A model generated the notes under the pieces. The model did not search any database and had not been told where the DNA came from. It was given only the letters and a program-made list of their open reading frames with translations. The translations under genes and the position numbers were made by a program. A stretch of DNA of 64,000 bases from Chelonobacter oris (GTDB taxonomy: Bacteria > Pseudomonadota > Gammaproteobacteria > Enterobacterales > Pasteurellaceae): the NCBI RefSeq assembly GCF_000772535.1, contig NZ_JSUM01000006.1, forward strand, positions 179,648-243,647, in the 5' to 3' direction. Shown one piece after another: positions 40,149 through 52,853 of the stretch. How positions within the stretch are numbered: the first letter of the stretch is position 1; each line of letters begins with the position of its first letter.

Positions 40149-41249
40149 ATGCAATTCTCTATCACTCGGGAAAACCTGATTAAACCACTACAGCAAGTGT
40201 GCGGCGTGCTAAATTCCCGCCCACCGACGGCCGTTTTGCATAATTTGCTGCTGCAAGTGGACGGCCGGCGCCTGATTCTGACCGGAACCGATTTGGAAGT
40301 GGAACTGTCCACCCAATCCCAACTGAGAAGTGCGGTTCAAGACGGCTTTTATACTATTCCGGGCAAAAAATTTCTCGATATTTGCCGCAGCTTTAATGAC
40401 GAAGCGGAAATTAACGTTACCTTTGAAGATGATCGCGCCATTGTCAGCAGCGGTCGCAGCCGTTTTACGCTTTCCACCCTGCCGGCAAACGAATACCCGA
40501 CCTTGACCGACTGGCACGCCGAAGTGGATTTCTCCGTTCCGCAGCAAACCCTGCACCGCCTGATTGACGCCACCCAATTTTCGATGGCAAATCAGGACGC
40601 TCGCTATTTTCTGAACGGCATGAAATTTGAAACCGAAGGCAATCTGTTACGCACCATCGCCACCGATGGTCATCGCTTGGCGGTCTGCACTATCGCACTG
40701 GAACAATCGTTGCCGAACCATGCGGTGATCGTACCGCGTAAAGGCGTATTGGAACTCAACCGTCTGTTAAACGAACCGGAACAGAATGTCCGGATTCAGA
40801 TCGGCACCAGTAATATTCGCATTCAATTTGAACACACTGTGTTTACCTCCAAACTAATCGACGGTCGTTTCCCCGACTATCGCCGAGTCTTACCGCGCAA
40901 TGCCGATCACATTATCGAAGCCGATTGGGCAACATTGAAACAAGCCTTTTCCCGTGCCGCCATTCTCTCCAGCGATCGCATTCACGGCGTGCGGTTGGCA
41001 CTGAGTCTGAATCAAATGGGCATCACCTCCAGCAATGCCGAAAAAGACGTAGCCGAAGAGGTGATCGACATTCAGTATGATAATGACGAGATGGAAATCA
41101 GCTTCAATGTCAGCTATTTATTGGACGTACTCAATGCCCTGAAATGCGACAAAGTGCGGTTCCGCTTCAGCGATTCCAATTCCAGCTGCCTGATCGAAGA
41201 CTGCAATGAAGCCAGCGCCGAATATGTGATCATGCCGATGCGTTTATAA
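40149..41249 (+). CDS. dnaN: DNA polymerase III beta sliding clamp
   Basis: 366 residues, the same as E. coli DnaN. Three topologically similar clamp domains are seen; the start MQFSITRENLIKPLQQVCGV and end EYVIMPMRL are highly conserved. The dimer encircles DNA and tethers the polymerase. AAAGAGG precedes the ATG. It follows dnaA by 62 bases and precedes recF by 15, one probable operon. Confidence 0.98.
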   Translation: MQFSITRENLIKPLQQVCGVLNSRPPTAVLHNLLLQVDGRRLILTGTDLEVELSTQSQLRSAVQDGFYTIPGKKFLDICRSFNDEAEINVTFEDDRAIVSSGRSRFTLSTLPANEYPTLTDWHAEVDFSVPQQTLHRLIDATQFSMANQDARYFLNGMKFETEGNLLRTIATDGHRLAVCTIALEQSLPNHAVIVPRKGVLELNRLLNEPEQNVRIQIGTSNIRIQFEHTVFTSKLIDGRFPDYRRVLPRNADHIIEADWATLKQAFSRAAILSSDRIHGVRLALSLNQMGITSSNAEKDVAEEVIDIQYDNDEMEISFNVSYLLDVLNALKCDKVRFRFSDSNSSCLIEDCNEASAEYVIMPMRL

Positions 41250-41264
41250 CGGATAGCCTTTGTC

Positions 41265-42344
41265 ATGGCACTTTCCCGCTTAATCGTCACCGATTTTCGC
41301 AATTTGCAAGCCGTGGATATTGAACCGAATCCCGGCTTCAATTTTATTGTCGGCAATAACGGCAGCGGCAAAACCAGCCTGCTGGAGGCCGTCTATTATC
41401 TCGGGCACGGACGTTCATTCAAAAGTGCGGTCAGCCAACGGATTATCCGCCATGATCAACCGCACTTTACCCTCCACGCCCGCATCAGCGAACAACAGCA
41501 TGACTGGGCATTGGGGTTACAAAAAACCAGACAGGGTGATACGGTCGTCAAAATCAACGGCGAAGACGGCAATAAAATCGCCGATTTGGCACAATTACTG
41601 CCGATACAGATTATTTCACCCGAAGGCTTGACCTTGCTGAACGGCGGTCCGGCTTTTCGACGCGCCTTTTTGGACTGGGGGCTGTTTCATCACCAAGCCG
41701 AATTTTATACGTTATGGACGAGATTGCGCCGCCTGCTGAAACAACGCAATGCTGCGCTACAACAAACCGCTCACTATGCCCCGCTAAAAATCTGGGACGG
41801 CGAACTGTCGCTGCTCGCCCATCAAATCAGCGACTGGCGGCGGGAATATGCCGAGACGCTCTCTCCCGAGATAGAACAGAGCTGCCGCCTGTTTTTGCCT
41901 GAGCAGGCAATTCAAGTCGGTTTTCATCAAGGGTGGGATCAAGATACCGAATATGCCGAATTATTGGCGCAGAATTTTGAACGTGATAAAAATATCGGTT
42001 ACACCGTATCCGGCCCGCAAAAAGCGGATTTCCGCTTTAAAGCCAACGGTTTGCCGGTGGACGATGTTTTATCGCGCGGTCAACTGAAATTGATGATGTG
42101 CGCCTTACGTCTAGCGCAAGGCGAACATTTGACCCGCACCACACAGCGCAATTGTTTGTTTTTACTCGATGATTTCGCCTCGGAACTGGACCGGTACAAA
42201 CGCAGCCTGCTTGCCGAACGCCTGCAAAAGAGCGGTTCGCAGGTATTCGTTACCGCCATCACCCGAGAGCAGCTCAAGCAAATGCCACTGGCCGACGGAA
42301 CATTGTTTAAATTACAACACGGCATATTGAAACAACACGACTGA
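41265..42344 (+). CDS. recF: recombination mediator RecF
   Basis: 359 residues (E. coli 357). SMC-like ATPase with Walker A GNNGSGKTSLLEA near residue 30, signature VDDVLSRGQLKLMMCALRLAQ, and Walker B CLFLLDDFASELD. RecF loads RecA at gaps with RecO and RecR. A pair of USS copies lies within the coding region near 41425-41470 and another just after the stop. Confidence 0.97.
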   Translation: MALSRLIVTDFRNLQAVDIEPNPGFNFIVGNNGSGKTSLLEAVYYLGHGRSFKSAVSQRIIRHDQPHFTLHARISEQQHDWALGLQKTRQGDTVVKINGEDGNKIADLAQLLPIQIISPEGLTLLNGGPAFRRAFLDWGLFHHQAEFYTLWTRLRRLLKQRNAALQQTAHYAPLKIWDGELSLLAHQISDWRREYAETLSPEIEQSCRLFLPEQAIQVGFHQGWDQDTEYAELLAQNFERDKNIGYTVSGPQKADFRFKANGLPVDDVLSRGQLKLMMCALRLAQGEHLTRTTQRNCLFLLDDFASELDRYKRSLLAERLQKSGSQVFVTAITREQLKQMPLADGTLFKLQHGILKQHD

Positions 42345-42371
42345 CCGCACTTTACTCCATAAATTAGCCCG

Positions 42372-44864
<2,493 letters not shown>

Positions 44865-44872
44865 TGATTAAA

Positions 44873-44910
44873 AATGCTACTTTTATCCCAGAATCAAAGT
44901 AGCATTATTA
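44873..44910 (+). terminator. intrinsic terminator of gyrB
   Basis: AATGCTACTTT (from 44873) and AAAGTAGCATT (44896-44906) form an 11-base stem followed by ATTAT. It is AT-rich but perfect and sits 8 bases after the gyrB stop. Confidence 0.75.
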
Positions 44911-44925
44911 TAATTAGGATTTAAA

Positions 44926-46194
44926 ATGTTAAATAATTCTAATCTTAGATTATCAATAATTATTAATTCTCTCATTTTCCTTTTCTTCACTCCCTTATTA
45001 CTCATTAAAAAATCTTACTATATTGCGCCACTAATATTGTTGATAATCGCATTATTATTTTTGGTCTTTAAAAAAAATAAAATCTTTAAACTAACGCCTG
45101 AAATTAGAACCTATGTCATAGCCTGCAGCGGTTACTTTCTGGTTGCTTTAATGATTGCCATTATTCATCACGATAAAATCCCGACTTCATTTAAAGCAGA
45201 AATGTTAGCCTTACTGACTATTCCCATTTTAATCTTATTTTTATATTTCAGACCTGACTTCAAAATATTATCTTTCTCTTTGTCTATCAGTGCTATTTTA
45301 GTCGGCTGCCATGCTATTTATGATAAATTTTTTCTAGGGACTTTCAGAGCACTATCCGATGGCGCAGTACATATTGTTATTACCGGAGGGATAATAATGA
45401 CAATCGCCATGCTTTGTTGTGCCATTTCAATCTATCATCTAAGCCAACAGCAGTATAAGAATGCATTATTTAGCGGATTTGCTGCAATAATGGGGATTTT
45501 AGCCGGTTTTTTTACCGGCTCCCGAGGCTCTTGGCTAATATTTCCATTTATTATTCTTTTATTATTTGTTATTTATTGGAAATCACTGAAAAAGTTAATT
45601 CCAGTCATTGGTATTTGTATTCTAACTGGGATTGCTATATTAACCCTCTCACCGCAAACAGGAATTAGCGAACGATATCACCAAGCGATATATGATATCA
45701 CTCACTATACCGAACAAACTGAAAAAACCACCTCTATCGGAATGCGTTTTGAACTATGGAAAAGCGCTTGGTATGGTTTTCTGGAAAAGCCTGTCTTCGG
45801 CTGGGGAAAAGAGGGAATGTTTGATGCGAAAAAACAACAGATAGCGCAAGGAATTGTTATACCTTATACCCTTGCACCGCACTTAACACATGCACATAAT
45901 CAATTCCTTGAACAGATGTTCTTCCGCGGCAGTATTGGATTGATTGCATTATTGGCTATTTTATTTATTCCTTTGATACATTTCTCAGCTCATTTCTATA
46001 GAGCAAATTCATCTTACGAGAAGCTAATCTCATTATTGGGCATTATAAATATTCTCACATTTCTCTCCTATAATTTAAGTGATGTATTTTTAACAATGAA
46101 AGAAAGTGCGATGTTTTATTATATGCTGAATGCAATTATTTACGCTATGCTTTATCATTACAGACAACCTATTCATATGGTAACCAAATCATGA
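44926..46194 (+). CDS. O-antigen ligase/polymerase family membrane protein (WaaL-like)
   Basis: 422 residues with about 12 membrane helices. A large periplasmic loop between the later helices contains IGMRFELWKSAWYGFLEKPVFGWG and HLTHAHNQFLEQMFFRGSIG, the Wzy_C/WaaL signature with the conserved Arg and His. WaaL-type enzymes join an undecaprenyl-linked glycan to lipid A-core. Rough-type Pasteurellaceae often keep such a gene to add an outer glycan. The gene is visibly more AT-rich than gyrB before it. Its TGA overlaps the next start (ATGA). Confidence 0.8.
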   Translation: MLNNSNLRLSIIINSLIFLFFTPLLLIKKSYYIAPLILLIIALLFLVFKKNKIFKLTPEIRTYVIACSGYFLVALMIAIIHHDKIPTSFKAEMLALLTIPILILFLYFRPDFKILSFSLSISAILVGCHAIYDKFFLGTFRALSDGAVHIVITGGIIMTIAMLCCAISIYHLSQQQYKNALFSGFAAIMGILAGFFTGSRGSWLIFPFIILLLFVIYWKSLKKLIPVIGICILTGIAILTLSPQTGISERYHQAIYDITHYTEQTEKTTSIGMRFELWKSAWYGFLEKPVFGWGKEGMFDAKKQQIAQGIVIPYTLAPHLTHAHNQFLEQMFFRGSIGLIALLAILFIPLIHFSAHFYRANSSYEKLISLLGIINILTFLSYNLSDVFLTMKESAMFYYMLNAIIYAMLYHYRQPIHMVTKS

Positions 46195-46937
46195 CAATTC
46201 CTATTTATGTGATTAATCTGGAAAGTTCAAAAGACAGAGCTCAATCTATTGCCCGGCAATTCCGACAGCTGGATATTGACTACCATTTGTTTCCGGCAAT
46301 TAATGGAAATCAACCTCATCCCTTATTCAAAAAATATAATGCAGAAAAACACTTTTTTATAAAAGGAAGAACCTTATCCAAAGGAGAACTAGGGTGTTTT
46401 GCCAGCCATTATTTACTTTGGGAAAAATGTGTTCAACATAATAATCCAATTATCATTTTAGAAGATGATGCCTATTTGACAAAATATTTCAATGCGTTTT
46501 ACATACAAGCTGATGAAATATCAACTTCATATGACTTTATCTGGCTGCATAAATCAAGTCGTGGAGGGAAACATATCCAATGCGGTAAAGTAGGGCAATT
46601 TTCGATTGAAAAATATTTCAAAGATTATATTTGTGCCACGGGATATTTAATATCCCCCAAAGCTGCCAAAAAATTTCTTGAGGCAATGGATGAATGGTTA
46701 TATCCGGTTGATGACAGTATGGCTAGATTTTATGAAAATGGTGTTGAAAATCTTGCCATATCTCCGGCATGTATTAGCGACAGTAATATAGCATCAACAA
46801 TTGGTGAAGATAATCGAGGCAAGCAGGGGAAAAGCCTTACTCTAATATCAAAACTCAGAAGAGAATACTTTAACTTAAAAGCGCGATTTAATCGCTTTAT
46901 GCATAATAAACAATTTATCAGAAAACTAAAAAAATAA
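46191..46937 (+). CDS. family-25 glycosyltransferase (LPS biosynthesis)
   Basis: 248 residues. The N-terminal IPIYVINLESSKDRAQSIA and the middle LSKGELGCFASHYLLWEKC followed by IIILEDDAYL are the hallmarks of GT25 enzymes, such as LpsA, LgtB/LgtE and Lex2B, that extend lipooligosaccharide with galactose or glucose. The DDA is the nucleotide-sugar metal motif. The C-terminal tail is strongly basic, suiting a peripheral inner-membrane enzyme. It is coupled to the ligase-like gene and equally AT-rich. Sugar and linkage cannot be predicted. Confidence 0.88.
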   Translation: MTIPIYVINLESSKDRAQSIARQFRQLDIDYHLFPAINGNQPHPLFKKYNAEKHFFIKGRTLSKGELGCFASHYLLWEKCVQHNNPIIILEDDAYLTKYFNAFYIQADEISTSYDFIWLHKSSRGGKHIQCGKVGQFSIEKYFKDYICATGYLISPKAAKKFLEAMDEWLYPVDDSMARFYENGVENLAISPACISDSNIASTIGEDNRGKQGKSLTLISKLRREYFNLKARFNRFMHNKQFIRKLKK

Positions 46938-46945
46938 TTTATAAA

Positions 46946-46982
46946 GAAAAGGTTACCGCCCTAAAAAGCGCTAACCTTTCTT
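46946..46982. terminator. bidirectional terminator between GT25 gene and asnB
   Basis: AAAGGTTA-C-CGC and GCG-C-TAACCTTT (about 46948-46979) pair with one internal mismatch; A/T runs flank both sides, fitting the convergent genes. Confidence 0.75.
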
Positions 46983-46998
46983 TGCACCAGCAATATTA

Positions 46999-48585
46999 TT
47001 ACTTCCCACTATCCCCATAATTTCCCAATACTCGGGCACTTGGGTCGTTGACATTACAGCCTTCCCATTCTTTATTCGGCATCCAGAAATCTTTAATCCA
47101 GCCGGCATTGCCAGGATAGAATTTTTCAAAGATATCACGATACAACAAAGATTCTTTAGTAAACGGCGTACCATAAGTATATTTACTCTTCGCCGACGCT
47201 AAATCCCGGTCAGTATATTTTTCTTCGGCATAGGCTTTCAGGTAATCCACCATTGAATGTCCGACAGCATCGCTGAATGCTGCTTTTTCACGCATTAAAA
47301 TACTGTCCGGCAGATAATCCATGCCTTCAAAAGCGTGACGCAACAAATACTTACCTTTGCCGTACACATTCATTTTTTTCTCGGGATTGATACTCATCGC
47401 ATAATCGACAAAATCCAGATCACCGAACGGCACACGCGCTTCCAGTGAATTCGCAGCCAAACAGCGATCAGCACGCAGCACGTCATACATATACAGCTCA
47501 CGAATACGTTTTTGTGCTTCTTTCTGGAAGGCCTCGGCGCTCGGTGCAAAATCAGTATACTTATAGCCGAAGATTTCATCACTGACTTCACCGGTCAACA
47601 GCACCTTCAAGTTTGTATTTTCTCGAATATATTTACACACCAGATACATACCGATGCTGGCACGGACAGTGGTAATATCCCAAGTCTCCAGATGCCAAAT
47701 CACTTTTTCCAGTGAATTCAATACATCATCTTTGGTCATGATCACTTCGGTATGATCCGTTCCCAAAAAATCAGCCACTTCTTTGGCATATTTCAAGTCA
47801 ATCGGATCGGTTTCCATACCAACGGCAAACGTCTTAATCGGTTTACTCAAATTCTTCTGCGCAATGGCACAGACCAATGAAGAATCCAACCCGCCGCTTA
47901 ATAAAAAGCCCAACGGTGCATCGGCATGTAAACGCTTGATAACCGCACTTTCCAGTTTTTCCCGGATATTTTTGGCAATTGTCGGAATATCATGGTCATA
48001 TACCATTTTTGGATCCGCAATATCATTATATCGGGTAAATTTTCCGTCTTGATAATAATAACCCGGCGGAAACGGTTGAACATCACGGCAAAATTCAACC
48101 AGCGCTTTGGCTTCGGAAGCAAATGCAATTTTACCACTCTGTTTCTCATAGCCATAAAACATTGGACGAATACCGATAGGATCACGAGCCGCCATCACTT
48201 GATCGCCATGCTTATCAAATAGCACTAGCGCAAACTCGGCATCCAGCATTTTGACCATAACTTCAAAACCGACACGCTCATATAACGGAATCAATACTTC
48301 ACAATCACTGTCGGATTTAAATTCAAATTTATCCTTTAACAGCGCTTTCAATTCTTCAAAATTATAGACTTCACCGTTACAAATCAGTTCATAGCCGTTG
48401 TGTTTGAACGGCTGGTTGCCGTTATTCGACAAATCCATAATCGATAAGCGATGGAATCCCCATAAACCGCTTTCTTCCGTTGTTAAGCTTTGATGATCCG
48501 GGCCGCGGTGAAAAATGTTATCGTAACCACGTTTAAAATCCGGTTGTGACATTTGTTGTTCGGATGCGAAAACGAATCCACACAT
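46999..48585 (-). CDS. asnB: glutamine-dependent asparagine synthase B
   Basis: 528 residues (E. coli AsnB 554). Cys2 after the initiator Met is the glutaminase nucleophile (MCGFVF). The N-terminal Ntn domain has RGPDHQS and CNGEVYNFEEL. The synthetase domain has the PP-loop SGGLDSS (230-236) and TGEVSDEIFGYKYTD. It makes asparagine and AMP from aspartate, ATP and glutamine. GGAG precedes the ATG. The C-terminus ends NDPSARVLGNYGDSGK, close to E. coli. The 227-base upstream spacer is very AT-rich and holds no gene. Confidence 0.96.
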   Translation of the reverse strand: MCGFVFASEQQMSQPDFKRGYDNIFHRGPDHQSLTTEESGLWGFHRLSIMDLSNNGNQPFKHNGYELICNGEVYNFEELKALLKDKFEFKSDSDCEVLIPLYERVGFEVMVKMLDAEFALVLFDKHGDQVMAARDPIGIRPMFYGYEKQSGKIAFASEAKALVEFCRDVQPFPPGYYYQDGKFTRYNDIADPKMVYDHDIPTIAKNIREKLESAVIKRLHADAPLGFLLSGGLDSSLVCAIAQKNLSKPIKTFAVGMETDPIDLKYAKEVADFLGTDHTEVIMTKDDVLNSLEKVIWHLETWDITTVRASIGMYLVCKYIRENTNLKVLLTGEVSDEIFGYKYTDFAPSAEAFQKEAQKRIRELYMYDVLRADRCLAANSLEARVPFGDLDFVDYAMSINPEKKMNVYGKGKYLLRHAFEGMDYLPDSILMREKAAFSDAVGHSMVDYLKAYAEEKYTDRDLASAKSKYTYGTPFTKESLLYRDIFEKFYPGNAGWIKDFWMPNKEWEGCNVNDPSARVLGNYGDSGK

Positions 48586-48812
48586 AATTATACTCCGTCT
48601 AATTTTTATTAGTTTTAGTTGTTAATTGGATATAATTTTAAACCTTAACTTGAACAATCATCAAGATTTAATGCAATATACAAACAAAAAATCAAAACAA
48701 AAGCCGATTGATTTAAATTTTATATAAAAAAATGCAATATTTTTTAATGAAAAAATAAAACCGCCCTATTCGAACAGAATAAGTGCGGTTTATGCCATAA
48801 AAAAACAGCAGG

Positions 48813-49781
48813 TTATTCGACAACGAAACAGGCGATTTGACTACCGTCAGGGTACTGCCGCAACTCAGGTTTTGATTGAAAACACCGCGCTTCCGCCAAA
48901 CGGCAACGCCCACTGAACGCACAGCCTTGCGGCGGATTCAACGGACTCGGCAATTCGCCGCTCAGTTTAATCCGTTCACGACGTTTTTCTGCAGAAAGGC
49001 GCGGCGTAGCGGACAATAATGCCTGCGTGTAAGGATGGCGCGGATTAGTGAAAATCTGCTCGGTTGTCCCCTGCTCCACACAACGCCCCAAATACATCAC
49101 AATCACCTCATCTGCAATATGCTCCACCACCGACAAATCATGCGAAATAAAGATGTAGGAAAGTCCCAGTTCGTTTTGCAGATCCATCATCAGATTGAGC
49201 ACTTGCGCCCGCACCGACACATCCAGTGCAGAAACCGGTTCATCCGCCACCACAATATCCGGATTCAGCACCAAACCGCGCGCAATGGCAATACGTTGGC
49301 GCTGCCCGCCGGAAAACATGTGCGGATAGCGATCATAAAATTCAGCGCGCAAACCCACTTGTGCCATAATCGCCAATACTTTCTCTTTCCGCTGCTCCGG
49401 CGTTAATGCGGTATTAATTAACAGCGGTTCTTCCAAAATCGTACCGACTTTTTTACGAGGATTTAACGAGGCATACGGATTCTGGAATACAATCTGGATT
49501 TTCTTACGGCGTAATTTTTTAGTTTCACTGTCATTAACCAAAAAATTTTGTCCATTGTAATACAATTCGCCGTCCGTCGGGTCTTCGATCATGGTCAATA
49601 AACGTGCCAATGTCGATTTGCCGCAACCGGACTCCCCGACCACAGCCAACGTTTTACCGCGCCCCAACTCGAATGAAACACCGTCCAGTGCTTTGACTTG
49701 TTGCGGTTTGCTGAAAAAACCGTTTTTGACCGGATAATATTTTTTGAGGTCAACCCCTTTTAGCAACACATTCTCAGACAT
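48813..49781 (-). CDS. dppF: dipeptide ABC transporter ATPase DppF
   Basis: 322 residues from the ATG at 49781, with AAGGAG 9 bases upstream; it overlaps the end of dppD by eight bases. ABC features are [31 protein letters not shown] and ADEPVSALD. The C-terminal oligopeptide-type extension has four cysteines (CAF, CRL, CFQ, ACFV) typical of a [4Fe-4S]-binding tail in Dpp/Opp ATPases. It drives transport together with DppD. Confidence 0.93.
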   Translation of the reverse strand: MSENVLLKGVDLKKYYPVKNGFFSKPQQVKALDGVSFELGRGKTLAVVGESGCGKSTLARLLTMIEDPTDGELYYNGQNFLVNDSETKKLRRKKIQIVFQNPYASLNPRKKVGTILEEPLLINTALTPEQRKEKVLAIMAQVGLRAEFYDRYPHMFSGGQRQRIAIARGLVLNPDIVVADEPVSALDVSVRAQVLNLMMDLQNELGLSYIFISHDLSVVEHIADEVIVMYLGRCVEQGTTEQIFTNPRHPYTQALLSATPRLSAEKRRERIKLSGELPSPLNPPQGCAFSGRCRLAEARCFQSKPELRQYPDGSQIACFVVE

Positions 49782-50793
49782 GAACCGGTTCTCCTTGTGC
49801 ATTTAACGGGGTATGACACTTCACTTGGCGATCAGCCAGATAGTGCAAGTGCGGTTCTGACGTTCTACATTCATCGGTTGCATACGGACAACGCGGGTTC
49901 AGCAAGCAGCCGCTCGGACGATCGTATTTGCCCGGCACAACGCCCGGCAGCGAATGCAAGCGGGATTTCCCGACGGCAAATTCCGGCAATGAACGTAACA
50001 GAGCCTGAGTATAAGGGTGTTTCGGCATGGAGAAAATCGCTTCCGCCTTGCCTTCCTCAACCACTTGTCCGGCGTACATCACAAGGATCCGTTCCGCCGC
50101 TTCGGCAACCAATGCCAAATCGTGCGTGATCAAAATCAATGCCATATTCTCTTTTTTCTGTAACGCCAGCAGCAAATCGATAATTTGCGCCTGAATGGTA
50201 ACGTCAAGTGCGGTCGTCGGCTCATCGGCAATCAGTAATTTCGGACGGCAGGCAATCGCCATTGCAATCATCACTCGCTGGCTCATACCGCCGGACAATT
50301 GATGCGGATAAACCGATAAACGTGATTCCGGATCAGGAATCCCGACTTGCGTCAGTAATTCGATTGTACGTTGACGGCGGCTATGACGACTGCCGCCTTC
50401 ATGCACTTTCAACGCTTCCATAATCTGGAAACCGACCGTGTAAGCCGGATTAAGACTGGTCATCGGATCCTGAAAAATCATCGCCACTTCGGAACCGACC
50501 AGCTCCTGTTTTTTATCTTCCGAAATCGCCAATAAATTATGACCATCAAAGTTGAGGCTATCGGCATGAACCCGTCCCGGAAAATCGATAAGCCCCATGA
50601 CGGCCAGAGAACTGACGGATTTTCCAGAACCGGACTCGCCGACAATACCCAATACTTCACCTTGCTTAATGTTATAACTGATACGATCCACCGCTTTAAA
50701 CGGGGCTTGTTGATCGCCGAAATGCACTGACAGCCGATTGACTTCCAGCAACGATTTTTCCAGTGCGACATCTAAGGTTTTATCTAATGTCAT
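49774..50793 (-). CDS. dppD: dipeptide ABC transporter ATPase DppD
   Basis: 339 residues with [11 protein letters not shown], the [15 protein letters not shown]-loop, LSGGMSQR signature and [12 protein letters not shown]. The C-terminal extension has [24 protein letters not shown] with clustered Cys, like DppF. The N-terminal 15 residues are an extra basic/acidic stretch. AAGGAAACACGCA precedes the ATG. Middle gene of dppABCDF. Confidence 0.93.
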   Translation of the reverse strand: MTLDKTLDVALEKSLLEVNRLSVHFGDQQAPFKAVDRISYNIKQGEVLGIVGESGSGKSVSSLAVMGLIDFPGRVHADSLNFDGHNLLAISEDKKQELVGSEVAMIFQDPMTSLNPAYTVGFQIMEALKVHEGGSRHSRRQRTIELLTQVGIPDPESRLSVYPHQLSGGMSQRVMIAMAIACRPKLLIADEPTTALDVTIQAQIIDLLLALQKKENMALILITHDLALVAEAAERILVMYAGQVVEEGKAEAIFSMPKHPYTQALLRSLPEFAVGKSRLHSLPGVVPGKYDRPSGCLLNPRCPYATDECRTSEPHLHYLADRQVKCHTPLNAQGEPVHV

Positions 50794-50804
50794 TGCGTGT
50801 TTCC

Positions 50805-51713
50805 TTATTGTTTCAACTTAGGATCGAGGGCATCACGCAAACCGTCACCCATTAAATTAAACGCCAATACCGTCAATAAAATCGCCAATCCGGGGAATGT
50901 AACCACCCACCAGGCACGTTGGACAAATTGCAAAGCTTCCGCCAACATTGCGCCCCATTCCGGTGTCGGCGGCTGCGCGCCAATCCCCAAAAAACCCAAT
51001 GCCGCCATATCTAAAATCGCATTGGAAAAACCCAATGTGGTTTGTACGATCAACGGCGCCAGACAGTTCGGCAAAATCGTAATCAGCATCAAACGGATTG
51101 ACCCCGCCCCGGCGACACGCGAGGCTGTGACATAATCCCGATTCAATTCATTCAACACCGAAGCTCGCGTTAAACGGACATAACTCGGCAATGAAACCAA
51201 TGCAATCGCAAACGAAGCATTCAGTAGAGAAGGCCCCAAAATCGCCACAATGGCAATCGCCAGCAGTAAACTCGGCAATGCCAGCATAATGTCGATAATC
51301 CGCATGATCATTACATCAATCCAGCCACCGAAATAACCGGCGACCAAACCTAAAACTACGCCGAACATAAACGACAGGCTGACCACCAATAAACCGATAA
51401 ACAGCGACAGACGCGCACCGTAAATCAAACGTGACAAAATATCACGTCCGACATCGTCCGTGCCTAAAATATAGCTCCAACTTCCGCCTTCCAGCCATGC
51501 CGGCGGCATTAGCAGAGCATCGCGCGCCTGTGCAATCGGATCATGCGGTGCAATCACATCAGCGAGCAGGCTGACGGCAAAAATAAAAATAATATAACTC
51601 AGCCCGATAACAGCACCTTTGCTGTGGCTGAAATGCGACCAAAATTCGGCAATCGGCCCTTTCGGTGCCGGCGGCGCCTGAATTTGAACGGCTTTATTTA
51701 ACGATTCGGACAT
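50805..51713 (-). CDS. dppC: dipeptide ABC transporter permease DppC
   Basis: 302 residues. An N-terminal cytosolic and first membrane helix are followed by the binding-protein-dependent permease domain with EAA-like loop [20 protein letters not shown]. Six membrane helices are expected. The GTG one codon upstream is not favoured. It pairs with DppB to form the channel. Confidence 0.92.
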   Translation of the reverse strand: MSESLNKAVQIQAPPAPKGPIAEFWSHFSHSKGAVIGLSYIIFIFAVSLLADVIAPHDPIAQARDALLMPPAWLEGGSWSYILGTDDVGRDILSRLIYGARLSLFIGLLVVSLSFMFGVVLGLVAGYFGGWIDVMIMRIIDIMLALPSLLLAIAIVAILGPSLLNASFAIALVSLPSYVRLTRASVLNELNRDYVTASRVAGAGSIRLMLITILPNCLAPLIVQTTLGFSNAILDMAALGFLGIGAQPPTPEWGAMLAEALQFVQRAWWVVTFPGLAILLTVLAFNLMGDGLRDALDPKLKQ

Positions 51714-51745
51714 CACGATTCCCTCTATTCATCCATGCTCTGACA

Positions 51746-52756
51746 TTATTTACGGTGACGAATACGAGGATTCAAAATCCCGTACAACAAATCAACAAAC
51801 AAATTGACCACAATAATGATGGTGGCGATAATCAGCACCGCCCCTTGCACCACCGGATAATCACGGGCGCGAATGGCTTCGATCACCCACTTGCCGATGC
51901 CCGGCCAAGCAAAAATCGTTTCAGTCAAAATCGCTCCGGAAAGCATTTGTCCGACAATCAAACCGACCACCGTCACCACCGGAATCAAGGCATTACGCAA
52001 AGCATGCACCACAATCACCCGCATTTTTGATAAACCTTTGGCACGGGCGGTGCGGATATAGTCTTCGCCCAATACTTCCAGCATCGAAGAGCGGGTCATA
52101 CGCGAAATCACGGCCAACGGAATCGTGCCAAGCACTATCGAAGGCAAAATCAGATGCGAAACCGCCGATTTAAATGCGCCTTCCTCGCCGGACAACCAAC
52201 TGTCGATCAACATGAAACCGGTCACGTCATCTATCCAGAATTGTGCGCCAATCCGGCCCGATACCGGCGTTAAATCCAGTTGTACCGACATCACCAGCAT
52301 CAACAGCAAGCCCCACCAGAAAATCGGCATCGAATAGCCGGTGAGCGACACCGCCATCACACTGTGATCAAAAAACGAGCCGCGTTTCACCGCCGCCAGA
52401 ATGCCGATCGGAATACCTAAAATCACCGCAAACAAAATCGCCATTGTGGTCAATTCAATCGTAGCGGGAAACAAATTTAAAAATTCTTCGACAACCGGCT
52501 GACTGTTTTTGAAAGAAATCCCCAGATTGCCCTGAGCCAGATCACCAAGGTAATTAATATATTGTTGGTAAAGCGGCAGATCCAATCCCATTTGTTTGAG
52601 CATCTGCGCGTGCATTTCCGGACTTAAACCGCGTTCGCCCATGCGGATCTCAATCGGATCACCGGGAATAAAATGGATTAACGCAAACGTTAATAGCGTG
52701 ATGCCGATAAAGGTCGGAATGACCATGGCAATACGTTTTAAAATAAATTGAAACAT
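51746..52756 (-). CDS. dppB: dipeptide ABC transporter permease DppB
   Basis: 336 residues from the ATG at 52756; the frame opens 25 codons upstream, but that part runs over the USS hairpin and is not coding-like. Six membrane helices; the N-terminus FQFILKRIAMVIPTFIGITLLTFALIH and the EAA loop RTARAKGLSKMRVIVVHALRNA are characteristic. It lies downstream of dppA, separated by a hairpin. Confidence 0.93.
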   Translation of the reverse strand: MFQFILKRIAMVIPTFIGITLLTFALIHFIPGDPIEIRMGERGLSPEMHAQMLKQMGLDLPLYQQYINYLGDLAQGNLGISFKNSQPVVEEFLNLFPATIELTTMAILFAVILGIPIGILAAVKRGSFFDHSVMAVSLTGYSMPIFWWGLLLMLVMSVQLDLTPVSGRIGAQFWIDDVTGFMLIDSWLSGEEGAFKSAVSHLILPSIVLGTIPLAVISRMTRSSMLEVLGEDYIRTARAKGLSKMRVIVVHALRNALIPVVTVVGLIVGQMLSGAILTETIFAWPGIGKWVIEAIRARDYPVVQGAVLIIATIIIVVNLFVDLLYGILNPRIRHRK

Positions 52757-52811
52757 GATAATTTCTCGAAATTTGTCACAATCCCACACTGTCGTTGACA
52801 ATATTGAGAAC

Positions 52812-52843
52812 AAAAACCGCACTTTTACCATAAAAGTGCGGTT
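52812..52843 (-). terminator. inverted USS hairpin between dppA and dppB
   Basis: AACCGCACTTTTA (52815-52827), loop CCA, TAAAAGTGCGGTT (52831-52843): a perfect 13-base stem. Reading leftward, the T-run is TTTTTG. It sits 10 bases after dppA ends and could terminate most transcripts, favouring dppA over dppBCDF. Confidence 0.78.
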
Positions 52844-52853
52844 AAATACAGAA

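Noticed and set aside
41425..41470. USS pair inside recF as a terminator
   Set aside because: AAAGTGCGGT and ACCGCACTTT are about 30 bases apart within an intact coding sequence and lack a T-run; likely uptake signals only.
52757..52831. Upstream extension of dppB by 25 codons
   Set aside because: The extension reads through the USS hairpin and has no similarity to permease N-termini; ATG at 52756 gives the normal start.
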